A DNA stretch of 64,000 nt. It comes from Mycobacterium sp. GA-0227b. GTDB lineage: Bacteria > Actinomycetota > Actinomycetes > Mycobacteriales > Mycobacteriaceae. Under the pieces are notes generated by a model that ran no database searches, had not been told where the DNA came from, and was given only the letters and a program-made list of their open reading frames with translations. A program made the translations under genes and the position numbers. Below, piece after piece: positions 27,354-35,589 of this stretch (its first letter is position 1; every line of letters begins with the position of its first letter). Location: positions 50,147 to 114,146 of the forward strand of contig NZ_LQIK01000008.1 in NCBI RefSeq assembly GCF_001499855.1, read 5' to 3'.

Positions 27354-28996
27354 CGGGCCTCCTGGTCAAGCGAGACGGTCGTGCCGCGGGCCACCGGTCC
27401 GAGCAGCAGCTGCGTCGCCGTGGTGGCCGGTTGGCCGGTGATGACGGAGAGTTGGTTGCGTTCCTGTTGGCTACCAACGGGTCCCACGTTCCCGCCGAAG
27501 GCCGCCGGCTGAGCCGGCAATCCAGCAGGAGCCGGCTGAGCCGGCAATCCAGCAGGAGCCGGTGCAGCCTCGGCGGGCTGGGGACCGGCGGGCGGCGGCG
27601 GATCCCACGGTTTGGGCGCGACCGGTGCCGGCGGGGACTGGTTCACTGCCGGCGGCGGCGTGGGTTCTAGCGCCGGGTTGGCCGATCCGGGTACCGGTGG
27701 CGACGGCGAAACTCCCGGTGGCAGCGGCGGATTCGGATCGGCCAGGTTGGGATACGGGTTCACCAGCGGCGGTCCGACGGCGACCAGGTTGCCGTTCTCC
27801 CCCAGGACCGTGCCGGGCGGGGGCGCCAAATCCTTCGGCGGCTGGAAGTTCTGTGGCAACAACGTGTCCGGCAACGGCGGCCGGACCGGTACCAACGGCG
27901 CGGTGTAACAGCTCGGGCCCTTGAGTTCGCCGTACTGCGGGCAGTCGGCGCGGGTATAGGTGTAGGTCGGCGTGAACGACAGGTTCACCCGCATGTTGCC
28001 GATGTCGCGATCGTGCATCCACACCTCGTCGAAGAACTTGTCGGACAGCTGATTCAGCTTGACGAAGGCCGGCACCCAGTGGCGCGAGGTATCGGCCAGG
28101 TTGCCGACCACCGGAGTCAGCTCCGAGGTGATCTTGACCATCCGGTCGGTGTGGTTGTTCAGCGCGGTATGCGTGGTGTTCATGGTGTGGACGCCACCGC
28201 TGACCAGCGCGTCGAGCTGGGCCCGCTGCTCGACCAGGACCTGCATCGGTCGCACCGCCTTCTGCAGCGCGTCGAACAACTCAGGTGTGGTCTGCTGCAG
28301 TCCCACGGCCGCATCGGTGAGCGCCGACACCGTCGTCGAGTCCGGCTCGGTGGCCACGATCGCATCGACTTCATTGATGAGCCGGTCCAATTGCGCGCCG
28401 GCGGCGAGCAGTTGGGTACGGCGATCCTCGGTGGCCTCGTTGACCGCGGCGAGGATGCCGATGGTTTTGTCCTCGCGACCCCGCCCAGTCGCGGCCAGGA
28501 TGTCGCGCAGCTTGCTGATCGTGGTCTGGAACAACACCGTCGGTAGCTCGGTGTCCTCCGGAATGTGCGCACCCGCCTGAATCGGCGATCCAGGCTTCCC
28601 GCCGTTGGGCGGCCCGCCGGGGTCGACGAGTTGCACCGAGGACACCGCGAACACGTTGCTGGGCACCACCCGGGCCGTCACGTTGTTCGGAATCGACGGT
28701 GCGTATTCGGGTTTGAGGTTGATGTGGACGAAGTTCGGATTTCCGTGCGCGGCCGGGGTGACACTGTGGACGGTACCGACCAAGACGCCGTGGTACTTCA
28801 CGTCGGAGCGTTGCGGCAGTCCGTCGCCGACGTTGACGAGGTTCGCGACCACGCGCACGAAGGGATCCAGGCGTCCTGTCGCCTTCACCAAAAGGGTCGT
28901 CGTAACCAACGCTGCCACAAGAACAACGACGATCCCCGCACCGATCAACTGGCGGTCGGTTGGGCCGCGCCCGTCCAGGTCAAAGGAATTCGCCAC
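27350..28996 (-). CDS. mceA: MceA, with long proline-rich tail
   Basis: 548 residues. A TM at about residues 18-40 precedes the Mce domain (VVANLVNVGDGLPQRSDVKY, HGVLVGTVHSVTPAAHG, TARVVPSNVFAVSSVQLVDP). A long helical region follows with NLSFTPTYTYTRADCPQYG, and then ~150 residues of Pro/Ala-rich tail that contain a doubled 9-residue unit (PAPAGLPAQ). It follows yrbEB without a gap. MceA subunits are the presumed distal tip of the Mce tube; the extended tail may span or bind the cell wall, which is inference. Confidence 0.92.
   Translation of the reverse strand: MANSFDLDGRGPTDRQLIGAGIVVVLVAALVTTTLLVKATGRLDPFVRVVANLVNVGDGLPQRSDVKYHGVLVGTVHSVTPAAHGNPNFVHINLKPEYAPSIPNNVTARVVPSNVFAVSSVQLVDPGGPPNGGKPGSPIQAGAHIPEDTELPTVLFQTTISKLRDILAATGRGREDKTIGILAAVNEATEDRRTQLLAAGAQLDRLINEVDAIVATEPDSTTVSALTDAAVGLQQTTPELFDALQKAVRPMQVLVEQRAQLDALVSGGVHTMNTTHTALNNHTDRMVKITSELTPVVGNLADTSRHWVPAFVKLNQLSDKFFDEVWMHDRDIGNMRVNLSFTPTYTYTRADCPQYGELKGPSCYTAPLVPVRPPLPDTLLPQNFQPPKDLAPPPGTVLGENGNLVAVGPPLVNPYPNLADPNPPLPPGVSPSPPVPGSANPALEPTPPPAVNQSPPAPVAPKPWDPPPPAGPQPAEAAPAPAGLPAQPAPAGLPAQPAAFGGNVGPVGSQQERNQLSVITGQPATTATQLLLGPVARGTTVSLDQEAR
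27504..27557 (-). repeat. 27 bp tandem repeat x2 inside mceA
   Basis: Two identical 27 bp units (27504-27530 and 27531-27557) encode a repeated 9-residue Pro/Ala-rich segment in the MceA tail. Being in frame and perfect, it could vary in copy number between strains. Confidence 0.85.
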
Positions 28997-29851
28997 CTAC
29001 CCCCCAAACCTCGCGCCGGCGTCTACGTTCCACAGCGCCATGGTGAGCAGCATGTTGACGATGATCACCACGGTGATACTGGCCCGCATGGCGTGTCCGG
29101 CCGCAACCCCGACGCCCTCGGGACCACCGCTGGCATAGAAGCCGTAGTAGCACTGGATCGTCGTGGCGATCCAGACGAAGACGATCGCCTTGAGCAGCGA
29201 GTACAAGATGTCTTGACCCGACAGCATCAGCGTGAAGTAGTGCAGATACGAGCCGGTCGCACCACCGCTGATGACTTGCACGACAACCTGTGTCGTCAGA
29301 TAGCTGACCGCCAGGCAGACGACGTAGAGCGGAATGACCGCGATCACCGAGGCCATCAACCGGGTGGTCACCAGATAGGGGATGGGACGGATTGCCAGTG
29401 AATCCAAGGCATCGATTTCTTCGGAGATTCGCATGGATCCCAGCTGCGCGGTGAATCGGCAGCCGGCCTGCGTGGCGAACGCCAACGACAACGCGATCGG
29501 GGCGAGTTCGCGGGTGTTCACCAGCGACGAGATGATTCCCGTCGCGGGGCCCAAGCCCAGCAGGTCGAGGAAGTTGTACCCTTCGATGCCGACGAGCGCA
29601 CCCACGGTGACGCCGAGAACGATCGCCACCCCCGCGGTCCCGCCGCCCACCACCAAAGAGCCGTTGCCCCAGGCGATGTCGGACAGCAGTCGGATGAACT
29701 CTTTGCGATAGTGCCGTAGCGCGACGGGGACCGCGACGACCGCGCGGACGAAGAACACCAGCATGTGGCCGAGCTGCCCGATCGGCGGCATGACCTTCTC
29801 GTAGAGGCGGACGAAGGGCGCGAGCAGCGGCGGTACGAACGTCGACGCCAT
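28997..29851 (-). CDS. yrbEB: YrbEB, Mce ABC-importer permease
   Basis: 284 residues from MASTFVPPLLAPFVRLYEK. It is a MlaE/YrbE-family permease with about six hydrophobic helices. It has the conserved loop SEEIDALDSLAIRPIPYLVT after the RISEEIDAL region, the short cytoplasmic helix that contacts the ATPase. It lies 1 bp after yrbEA and directly before mceA. It pairs with YrbEA to form the membrane translocator; the MceG ATPase is not in this window. Confidence 0.93.
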   Translation of the reverse strand: MASTFVPPLLAPFVRLYEKVMPPIGQLGHMLVFFVRAVVAVPVALRHYRKEFIRLLSDIAWGNGSLVVGGGTAGVAIVLGVTVGALVGIEGYNFLDLLGLGPATGIISSLVNTRELAPIALSLAFATQAGCRFTAQLGSMRISEEIDALDSLAIRPIPYLVTTRLMASVIAVIPLYVVCLAVSYLTTQVVVQVISGGATGSYLHYFTLMLSGQDILYSLLKAIVFVWIATTIQCYYGFYASGGPEGVGVAAGHAMRASITVVIIVNMLLTMALWNVDAGARFGG

Positions 29852-29852
29852 G

Positions 29853-30692
29853 TCACAGACCAACCCGGGGAAACAGCATGATGTAGAGCTGGCTGATCGC
29901 GACGTTGACGACCATGAGGATCAGAATGGACTCGACCACGGCGGCATTGACCGAGTTGGCTACCCCGGTCGGACCGCCCTGAGTAGACAGTCCCTTCTGG
30001 CACGACACCACCGCGACGATGGCGCCGAAGACGACTGCCTTCACCAAAGCCACGATCATGTCGCCCGTCGTCGTGAACGACGCGAACGTCGCGACGAAGC
30101 TGCCCGGAGCGCCGTTCTGGAAATACACGTTGAACAGGTAGCTGGCGAGGAAGCCGACGAAGCACACCACACCGGTGAGCGCCACGCCGATCATGATCGC
30201 CGCGGCGAACCGCGGAACGACCAGGCGGCGAATCACCGACACCCCCATGACTTCCATCGCGTCGGTCTCCTCGCGCATCTTGCGGGAACCGAGGTCTGCG
30301 GTGATCGCCGAGCCGACAGCGGCTGCCATCAGGATCGCCGCGGTCAGAGATGCGGCCTGGCGAATCACCGCCAGACCGCTGGCCGCGCCGGCCAGTGACG
30401 TGGCGCCGACCTGGCCGGCCAGCAGTGCGAACTGGATCGAGAGGGTCACGCCGACGGGCAAGGCCACCAGGACCGTCGGCAGCACCGCCGTTCCCGCCAT
30501 GAACGAGGCCTGGCGGACGAACTCCCACCACTGGAAACGTCCGGTGAACAGGTCGATGAACAGGTACTGCAGCGTGCGCGCGCCGATCACGAACTGATCG
30601 CCGACCGTCGCGAGCGATGCCAGGGGGTGACGCTTGACGTAGCCACCGGCCCATGCGCCGATGACCTCGACCCCGTCACCCCGTGTCGTCAT
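29853..30692 (-). CDS. yrbEA: YrbEA, Mce ABC-importer permease
   Basis: 279 residues from MTTRGDGVEVIGAWAG at 30692; upstream in-frame sequence looks non-coding. It has YrbE/MlaE topology with the EExDAxxxMG motif in REETDAMEVMGVSVIRRLVV. It is the first gene of the mce operon and sits opposite fadD8, with a 364 bp gap holding both promoters. It forms the permease with YrbEB and is expected to use the shared MceG ATPase encoded elsewhere. Confidence 0.93.
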   Translation of the reverse strand: MTTRGDGVEVIGAWAGGYVKRHPLASLATVGDQFVIGARTLQYLFIDLFTGRFQWWEFVRQASFMAGTAVLPTVLVALPVGVTLSIQFALLAGQVGATSLAGAASGLAVIRQAASLTAAILMAAAVGSAITADLGSRKMREETDAMEVMGVSVIRRLVVPRFAAAIMIGVALTGVVCFVGFLASYLFNVYFQNGAPGSFVATFASFTTTGDMIVALVKAVVFGAIVAVVSCQKGLSTQGGPTGVANSVNAAVVESILILMVVNVAISQLYIMLFPRVGL

Positions 30693-31056
30693 GATGAACA
30701 GCCATTCACTTAATGCCCTACACCCCTCGTCGGCAGCATTCACTATGGCACCAGGTCGCCGCAGCGTATTCGGAATATCTCCGCCGGACGACATCGGCAG
30801 CCGCCTCGGCAACCTAGCCCCAAAGCTCGGCAGTTGTAACTCGGATGCGACGAGTATGCACATTAACTTAAGCCGAGGCGGGGCTTTCCTGAATACACCT
30901 CCGAGCCGGACCGCTGACGCGGTTACGACTGCAGGCTCCTTCGATTCGCGTTTCGTGCAGCGGCGTTGCCCGTCGGTTTCAGCGTGGAGCGCCACGGCCG
31001 GGCATTTTCCCGGGGACCCGATGACTGAGATTGGAACACGTTCTAGTCTGAGGGCC
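30693..31056. other. 364 bp divergent promoter region between mce operon and fadD8
   Basis: No convincing gene lies here. It holds the divergent starts of yrbEA and fadD8, a KstR-like motif near fadD8 (31032-31045), and an inverted repeat of 11 bp arms (GCCGCCTCGGC at 30800-30810 and GCCGAGGCGG at 30872-30881) with a 61 bp loop. It also has relatively AT-rich patches (CATTAACTTAAG near 30860) that could be the mce promoter. No regulator gene lies next to it. Confidence 0.5.
31032..31045 (+). promoter_or_regulatory. KstR-like operator upstream of fadD8
   Basis: TGGAACACGTTCTA matches the published KstR consensus TNNAACNNGTTNNA at every fixed position. It ends 12 bp before the fadD8 start, so a bound repressor would cover the initiation region. 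KstR controls sterol catabolism genes in mycobacteria. Whether it acts here, and whether it also affects the divergent mce operon, needs testing; chance matches are possible. Confidence 0.45.
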
Positions 31057-32658
31057 ATGAGTGATGACCTGCTGCGCCATCCCATCCACTCCGGCCACCT
31101 GACCGTCGGCGCGCTCAAGCGCAACAAGGACAAGCCCGTGCTGTTTCTCGGCGACACCACGCTGACCGGGGGGCAGCTCGCCGAGCGCATCAGCCAGTAC
31201 ATTCAGGCGTTCGAGGCGCTGGGTGCCGGTACCGGCAGCGCGACCGGTCTGCTGTCGCTGAACCGGCCCGAGGTGCTGATGATCATCGGCGCCGGGCAGA
31301 CCCAGGGATACCGCCGCACGGCACTACACCCTCTCGGTTCTCTGGACGATCACGCGTACGTGTTGACCGACGCGGGCGTCTCGGCGCTGATCATCGACCC
31401 GACCCCGCAGTTCGTCGACCGGGCGCTGGGCCTGTTGGAGAAGGTGCCCAACCTCAAGCAGATCCTGACGATCGGGCCGGTTCCCGAGGCGCTCGCGGGC
31501 GTGGCCGTCGACCTGACCGCCGAGGCCGCCAAGTACTCGCCGCAGCCGTTGGTGGCCGCGGACCTGCCGCCCGATCACATCGGCGGGATGGCCTACACCG
31601 GCGGCACCACCGGCAAGCCGAAAGGGGTGATCGGCACCGTCCAGTCGATCACCACGATGACGACGATCCAGCTCGCCGAGTGGGAGTGGCCCGAGCGTCC
31701 GAAATTCTTGATGTGCACGCCGCTTTCGCACGCCGGCGCGGCGTTCTTCGTCCCGACGATCATCAAGGGCGGCGAGTTGGTCGTACTGACGAAGTTCGAC
31801 CCGGCCGAGGTGCTGCGGGTGATCGAGGAGCAGAAGATCACCGCGACCATGCTGGTGCCGTCGATGATCTACGCGCTGATGGACCACCCCGACTCGCACA
31901 CCCGCGACCTGTCCTCGCTCGAGACGGTCTACTACGGCGCATCGGCGATGAACCCGGTCCGGCTTCGCGAGGCGATCCGGCGGTTCGGCCCGATCTTCGC
32001 GCAGTACTACGGCCAGTCCGAGGCGCCGATGGTGATCACCTATCTGGCCAAGGGCGATCACGACGAGCAGCGGTTGACGTCGTGCGGCCGGCCGACGGTC
32101 TTCGCGCGGGTGGCGCTGCTCGACTCCGACGGAAACCCGGTGCCGCAGGGCGAGGTCGGCGAGATCTGCGTGTCCGGCCCGCTGGTTTCCGGCGGCTACT
32201 GGAACAAGCCGGAAGCGACGGCCGAGACGTTTCGCGACGGCTGGATGCACACCGGCGACCTGGCCCGTGAGGACTCCGACGGGTTCTACTACATCGTCGA
32301 CCGCACCAAGGACATGATCGTCACCGGCGGCTTCAACGTGTTCCCCCGTGAGGTGGAAGATGTTGTGGCCGAACACCCTTCGGTCGCGCAGGTCTGCGTG
32401 ATCGGCACGCCCGACGAGAAGTGGGGCGAGGCGGTGACGGCCGTGGTCGTGCTGCGACCGGACGCCGATCGTTCCGAAGATGCGGTGGCCCGCATGACGA
32501 CCGAGATTCAGACCGCGGTCAAGGAGCGCAAGGGGTCGGTGCAGTCGCCCAAGCAGGTCATCGTCGTCGACTCGGTGCCGGTGACCGCGCTCGGCAAGCC
32601 CGACAAGAAGGCGGTGCGCGCGCAGTTCTGGGAGGGTAGCGAGCGCGCCGTCGGCTGA
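31057..32658 (+). CDS. fadD8: Fatty-acyl-CoA ligase FadD8
   Basis: 533 residues from MSDDLLRHPIHSGHLTVG. It is an ANL enzyme with P-loop YTGGTTGKPKGVIG, acyl pocket YYGASAMNPVRL and YYGQSEAPMV, hinge GWMHTGDLAREDSDGFYYIV followed by DRTKDMIVTGGFNVFPREVE, and the catalytic lysine near VTALGKPDKKAVR. The position next to menB and Rv0552-type genes matches M. tuberculosis fadD8 (Rv0551c). It is divergent from the mce operon, so it may activate Mce-imported lipids. The upstream KstR-like motif suggests sterol-linked regulation. A 15 bp hairpin spans its stop codon. Confidence 0.88.
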   Translation: MSDDLLRHPIHSGHLTVGALKRNKDKPVLFLGDTTLTGGQLAERISQYIQAFEALGAGTGSATGLLSLNRPEVLMIIGAGQTQGYRRTALHPLGSLDDHAYVLTDAGVSALIIDPTPQFVDRALGLLEKVPNLKQILTIGPVPEALAGVAVDLTAEAAKYSPQPLVAADLPPDHIGGMAYTGGTTGKPKGVIGTVQSITTMTTIQLAEWEWPERPKFLMCTPLSHAGAAFFVPTIIKGGELVVLTKFDPAEVLRVIEEQKITATMLVPSMIYALMDHPDSHTRDLSSLETVYYGASAMNPVRLREAIRRFGPIFAQYYGQSEAPMVITYLAKGDHDEQRLTSCGRPTVFARVALLDSDGNPVPQGEVGEICVSGPLVSGGYWNKPEATAETFRDGWMHTGDLAREDSDGFYYIVDRTKDMIVTGGFNVFPREVEDVVAEHPSVAQVCVIGTPDEKWGEAVTAVVVLRPDADRSEDAVARMTTEIQTAVKERKGSVQSPKQVIVVDSVPVTALGKPDKKAVRAQFWEGSERAVG

Positions 32659-32664
32659 GCCGAC
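32650..32664. terminator. Hairpin across the fadD8 stop codon
   Basis: GTCGGCT-G-AGCCGAC forms a perfect 7 bp stem that contains the TGA stop. There is no T-run; it may still reduce read-through into the convergent genes. Confidence 0.4.
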
Positions 32665-32670
32665 AATCCA

Positions 32671-32738
32671 GCATCAGTCGGCTGAGCGTCCGTTCGGCGA
32701 GCGAGCATCAGTCGGCTGACTGTCCGTTCGGCGAGCGA
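32671..32738. repeat. 34 bp direct repeat x2 after fadD8
   Basis: Units 32671-32704 and 32705-32738 begin GCATCAGTCGGCTGA and end GTCCGTTCGGCGAGCGA, differing at two positions. They fill most of the gap between fadD8 and the next gene. No coding content is evident. Confidence 0.85.
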
Positions 32739-32791
32739 CCGCTTTTGTACAGGCGGACACGGCGTGTCGGTGCACAAACACGGTCGGTCGC
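32735..32791. terminator. Intergenic palindrome between convergent genes (element E)
   Basis: Arms GCGACCG/CGGTCGC and inner TTTTGTACA/TGCACAAA flank a GC-rich core. It lies between convergent fadD8 and the Rmf-like gene, and probably acts as a terminator. Confidence 0.5.
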
Positions 32792-32839
32792 GCCTAGAGG
32801 GTGACGCGGCGGCGGTGCTGCAGGAGCGCCTGGAGGCGG

Positions 32840-33049
32840 TCAGTCCAGGAGCGCATCGATCTCGGCGGCGAACCGAGCAAGCCGTTCTTGTTCGCTGGGG
32901 ATGCCCTGCTGCTCCTCGGCGGCGCGTTGCCAGCCCAGCCGCCACATCCGCGCGACGGCCCGATCACCCAGCCCCGCATACGGGTTGGCGAGCGTGTGCG
33001 GGAATGCCTTGCGGCCTTCCCGGTACGCGGTGACCAACCTGTGGGTCAT
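32840..33049 (-). CDS. Small Rmf/CrpP-fold-like protein
   Basis: 69 residues from MTHRLVTAYREG at 33049. The spaced pattern AYREGRKAF...NPYAG...WRLGWQRA resembles the Rmf/CrpP fold (A-x-x-x-G-x-x-A then NPY then W-x-x-GW-x-x-A), best known from the E. coli ribosome modulation factor. It ends with IPSEQERLARFAAEIDALLD. Ribosome association is only inferred from the pattern; the gene is short and basic and sits opposite the sigma factor gene, with which it shares the upstream gap. Confidence 0.65.
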   Translation of the reverse strand: MTHRLVTAYREGRKAFPHTLANPYAGLGDRAVARMWRLGWQRAAEEQQGIPSEQERLARFAAEIDALLD

Positions 33050-33157
33050 AGCTCTCACTCTCCTGCCCGAGCAGACGTAAAGTGCTCCATTTCCTCGGCG
33101 TGTCGTGGTCCTTTTGCGTCTGCTCGGCAGAATGAGGAGACCCGGCAGAATGGGCGC

Positions 33158-34411
33158 GTGACGAGCGACCTGCGCGAGACCGTCGATGCGGTGTGGCGGA
33201 TGGAGGCGGCCAAGATCGTCGCCACGTTGACCCGCACGGTCGGTGACGTCGGGCTCGCCGAGGACCTCGCCGCCGACGCGCTCGTCGATGCCCTCGAACA
33301 GTGGCCGAGGATCGGTGTGCCCCGCAACGCCGGAGCCTGGCTGACGACCGTCGCCAAACGCAAGGCGATCGACCACTGGCGCCGCCAGGAGAATCTCGAC
33401 GGCAAGTACGCGGCGATGGCGCGCGAGCTGGAAACCCATGTCCGGGATTTCCCTGAATCGTGGGATCCCGACCGCATCGACGACGACGTGCTGCGGCTGA
33501 TCTTCATCTCGACGCACCCCGTGCTGTCGCGCGAAGGCCAGATCGCGTTGACGCTACGGGTGGTCGGCGGTCTCACCACCGAGGAGATCGCCCGCGCGTT
33601 CCTCGCGTCGACCCCGACCATCGCCGCGCGCATCACCCGCGCGAAGAAGACGCTGGCGGCCGCCGATGTGCCGTTCGAGGTGCCGGATCGCTCGGAGTAT
33701 CCGCAGCGACTGTCGGCGGTGCTCAGCGTCATCTACCTGATCTACAACGAGGGCTACTCGGCGTCGTTCGGGCAGCGCTGGATTCGCGACGAACTCTGCA
33801 GCGAGGCACTGCGTCTCGGGCGGGTGCTGGCGGCGCTGGTGCCCGACGAACCCGAGGTGCACGGCCTGGTTTCGCTGATGGAGTTCCAGTCGTCGCGGTT
33901 CGCCGCCCGCACCGACAGCGACGGCAGGCCGATCCTGCTCGAGGACCAGAACCGCGCGAAGTGGGACCGCGCGCAGATCCAGCGCGGCGTCGCAGCGCTC
34001 GAACGCGCCGCGAATGCGGTGCAGCGCAAAGGCTCCGGCTGGGGCCCGTACGCGCTGCAGGCCGCGATCGCCGAGTGCCACGCCACCGCCCCGACTGCCG
34101 CCGACACCGACTGGCGTCGAATCGTCGTACTGTACGACGGGCTGGTCCAGGTGTCGCCGTCGCCGGTGGTGGGACTCAACCGGGCGGTGGCGGTGGCGAT
34201 GGCCGACGGCCCCGAGGCCGCGCTGAGGATCGTCGACGGGTTGACCGGCCTGGACGGGTCATACCTGTTGCCGAGCGTGCGCGGGGAACTGCTGGTTCGC
34301 CTGGGCCGCGGGGCCGAGGCCGCCACCGAGTTCGACCGCGCCGCCGCCATGACCGACAACGAACGTGAACGAGAAGTGCTGCGGGACAAGGCCGATCGGA
34401 TACGCGGTTAG
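33158..34411 (+). CDS. ECF42-like sigma factor with TPR-type (DUF6596) extension
   Basis: 417 residues from a GTG at 33158. The sigma2 region (VWRMEAAKIVATLTRTVGDV, LAADALVDALEQWPRIGVPR) and sigma4 region (EGQIALTLRVVGGLTTEEIA, TPTIAARITRAKKTL) occupy the first ~175 residues. A ~230-residue C-terminal domain follows with SVIYLIYNEGYSASFGQRWI and VVGLNRAVAVAMADGPEAAL, the DUF6596 TPR-like signature of ECF42 factors. ECF42 genes usually pair with DGPF/YCII genes and lack an anti-sigma factor; here none is adjacent, though one YCII gene is at 17090. Confidence 0.88.
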   Translation: MTSDLRETVDAVWRMEAAKIVATLTRTVGDVGLAEDLAADALVDALEQWPRIGVPRNAGAWLTTVAKRKAIDHWRRQENLDGKYAAMARELETHVRDFPESWDPDRIDDDVLRLIFISTHPVLSREGQIALTLRVVGGLTTEEIARAFLASTPTIAARITRAKKTLAAADVPFEVPDRSEYPQRLSAVLSVIYLIYNEGYSASFGQRWIRDELCSEALRLGRVLAALVPDEPEVHGLVSLMEFQSSRFAARTDSDGRPILLEDQNRAKWDRAQIQRGVAALERAANAVQRKGSGWGPYALQAAIAECHATAPTAADTDWRRIVVLYDGLVQVSPSPVVGLNRAVAVAMADGPEAALRIVDGLTGLDGSYLLPSVRGELLVRLGRGAEAATEFDRAAAMTDNEREREVLRDKADRIRG

Positions 34412-34417
34412 GATGGC

Positions 34418-35107
34418 GTGGTGACCACGGTACGCGCGGTGCTGTTCGACTACTCCGGCACGCTGTTCCGGCTCGAGGAGGACGAGAGCTGGTTTCACGG
34501 CATGGCGGTCGATGACCGCGAGGTCGACGGGCACGTGCAGGCCGAGCTGATGCGCAGGCTCACCGCGCCGACCGGCCAGCACGTCGAGATGGGCCCGGAC
34601 GCGTATCACGCCTGGCTCAACCGCGACCTCGCGCCGCACCTGCATCGCGAGGCCTACCTGCATGTGTTGCGGGAGTCCGGCCTGGCCGACCATCACGCCG
34701 AATCGCTGTACGGCATCCTGATCGACCCGTTGAACTGGACGCCGTATCCGGACACCGCCGAGGTGCTCGGGGGTCTGCACCGGCGCGGTGTCAAGACCGC
34801 GGTCGTGTCGAACATCGCCTTCGACGTCCGGCCGGCGTTCGTATCGATCGGTGCAGCCGAGTTCGTCGACGAGTTCGTGCTGTCCTACGAGGTCGGGGCC
34901 GTCAAGCCGGACGCGGCGATCTTCGAGACGGCGCTGACCCGGCTCGGCGTGACCGCGGCGGACGCGCTCATGGTCGGTGACAGCGACGAGGCCGACGGCG
35001 GCGCCCGCGCGGCCGGCTGCCAGTTCAGCCTCGTCGACCCGCTGCCGACCGCCGACCGGCCCGATGGCCTGCGGGTCGCGCTGTCCGAGCACGGCGTCGC
35101 GATCTGA
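34418..35107 (+). CDS. HAD-superfamily hydrolase
   Basis: 229 residues; two overlapping GTG starts (34418, 34421) are possible. HAD motifs are motif I VLFDYSGTLF, motif II VVSNIAF, motif III lysine VGAVKPDAAIF and motif IV MVGDSDEADGG. In motif I the second residue, usually Asp in phosphatases (DxD), is Ser (DYS). This departs from the phosphatase signature and resembles other C1-capped subfamilies such as dehalogenases. The substrate is unknown. It is followed by two F420-type flavin proteins and menB. Confidence 0.85.
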   Translation: MVTTVRAVLFDYSGTLFRLEEDESWFHGMAVDDREVDGHVQAELMRRLTAPTGQHVEMGPDAYHAWLNRDLAPHLHREAYLHVLRESGLADHHAESLYGILIDPLNWTPYPDTAEVLGGLHRRGVKTAVVSNIAFDVRPAFVSIGAAEFVDEFVLSYEVGAVKPDAAIFETALTRLGVTAADALMVGDSDEADGGARAAGCQFSLVDPLPTADRPDGLRVALSEHGVAI

Positions 35108-35123
35108 CCAATACCGTTATGGC

Positions 35124-35579
35124 ATGGACGCTCGGGGTGCACCGCCGCGGTGGCTGAAGTACGCCAACAAGCTGTTGATGGTGGCGCTGCGCCTCGGGTT
35201 GCCGATCTCGCGGCACGAATCCCCCGTCGTGCTCACGGCGCCGGGGCGCAGGACCGGTAAGCCCCGCGCGACGCCGATCACCCCGATGGCCATCGACGGC
35301 ATCCGCTACGTCGTCAACGCCTATCCGGATGCGGACTGGGCGCGCAACGTGCGCGCGGCAGAGCACGTCACGCTGGGCACGGGCCGGCGCACCGAGCGGG
35401 TGCGTCTCATCGAGCTGGATCCAGCCGAGGCGCGACCGGTGCTGCGGGAGTTCCCGGCCCAGGTGCCCGTCGGCGTCGACCTGATGAAACGCGCAGGCAT
35501 CCTGGAGTCCGGCAGCCCCGACGAACTCGAGGGCATGGCCGGCCGCCTGCCCGTGTTTCGCATCGACCCGATCACGTAG
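35124..35579 (+). CDS. Nitroreductase/deazaflavin-dependent (Ddn-like, DUF385) protein
   Basis: 151 residues from MDARGAPPRWLKYANKLLM. The split-barrel core has VVLTAPGRRTGKPRATPITP, then the VVNAYPDADWARNVRAAEHV segment that in Ddn-like proteins contacts the F420 isoalloxazine analogue. The C-terminus is less conserved. It is the first of two tandem paralogues; the second (35590) is clearly related. Ddn-type enzymes use F420H2 to reduce quinones or nitroaromatics; placement just upstream of menB makes a quinone-related role plausible but unproven. Confidence 0.85.
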   Translation: MDARGAPPRWLKYANKLLMVALRLGLPISRHESPVVLTAPGRRTGKPRATPITPMAIDGIRYVVNAYPDADWARNVRAAEHVTLGTGRRTERVRLIELDPAEARPVLREFPAQVPVGVDLMKRAGILESGSPDELEGMAGRLPVFRIDPIT

Positions 35580-35589
35580 CGTCACGGCT

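Noticed and set aside
32659..32839. Tandem 34 bp repeats considered as a CRISPR-like array or origin
   Set aside because: Only two adjacent units without spacers, and no Cas or replication genes nearby.
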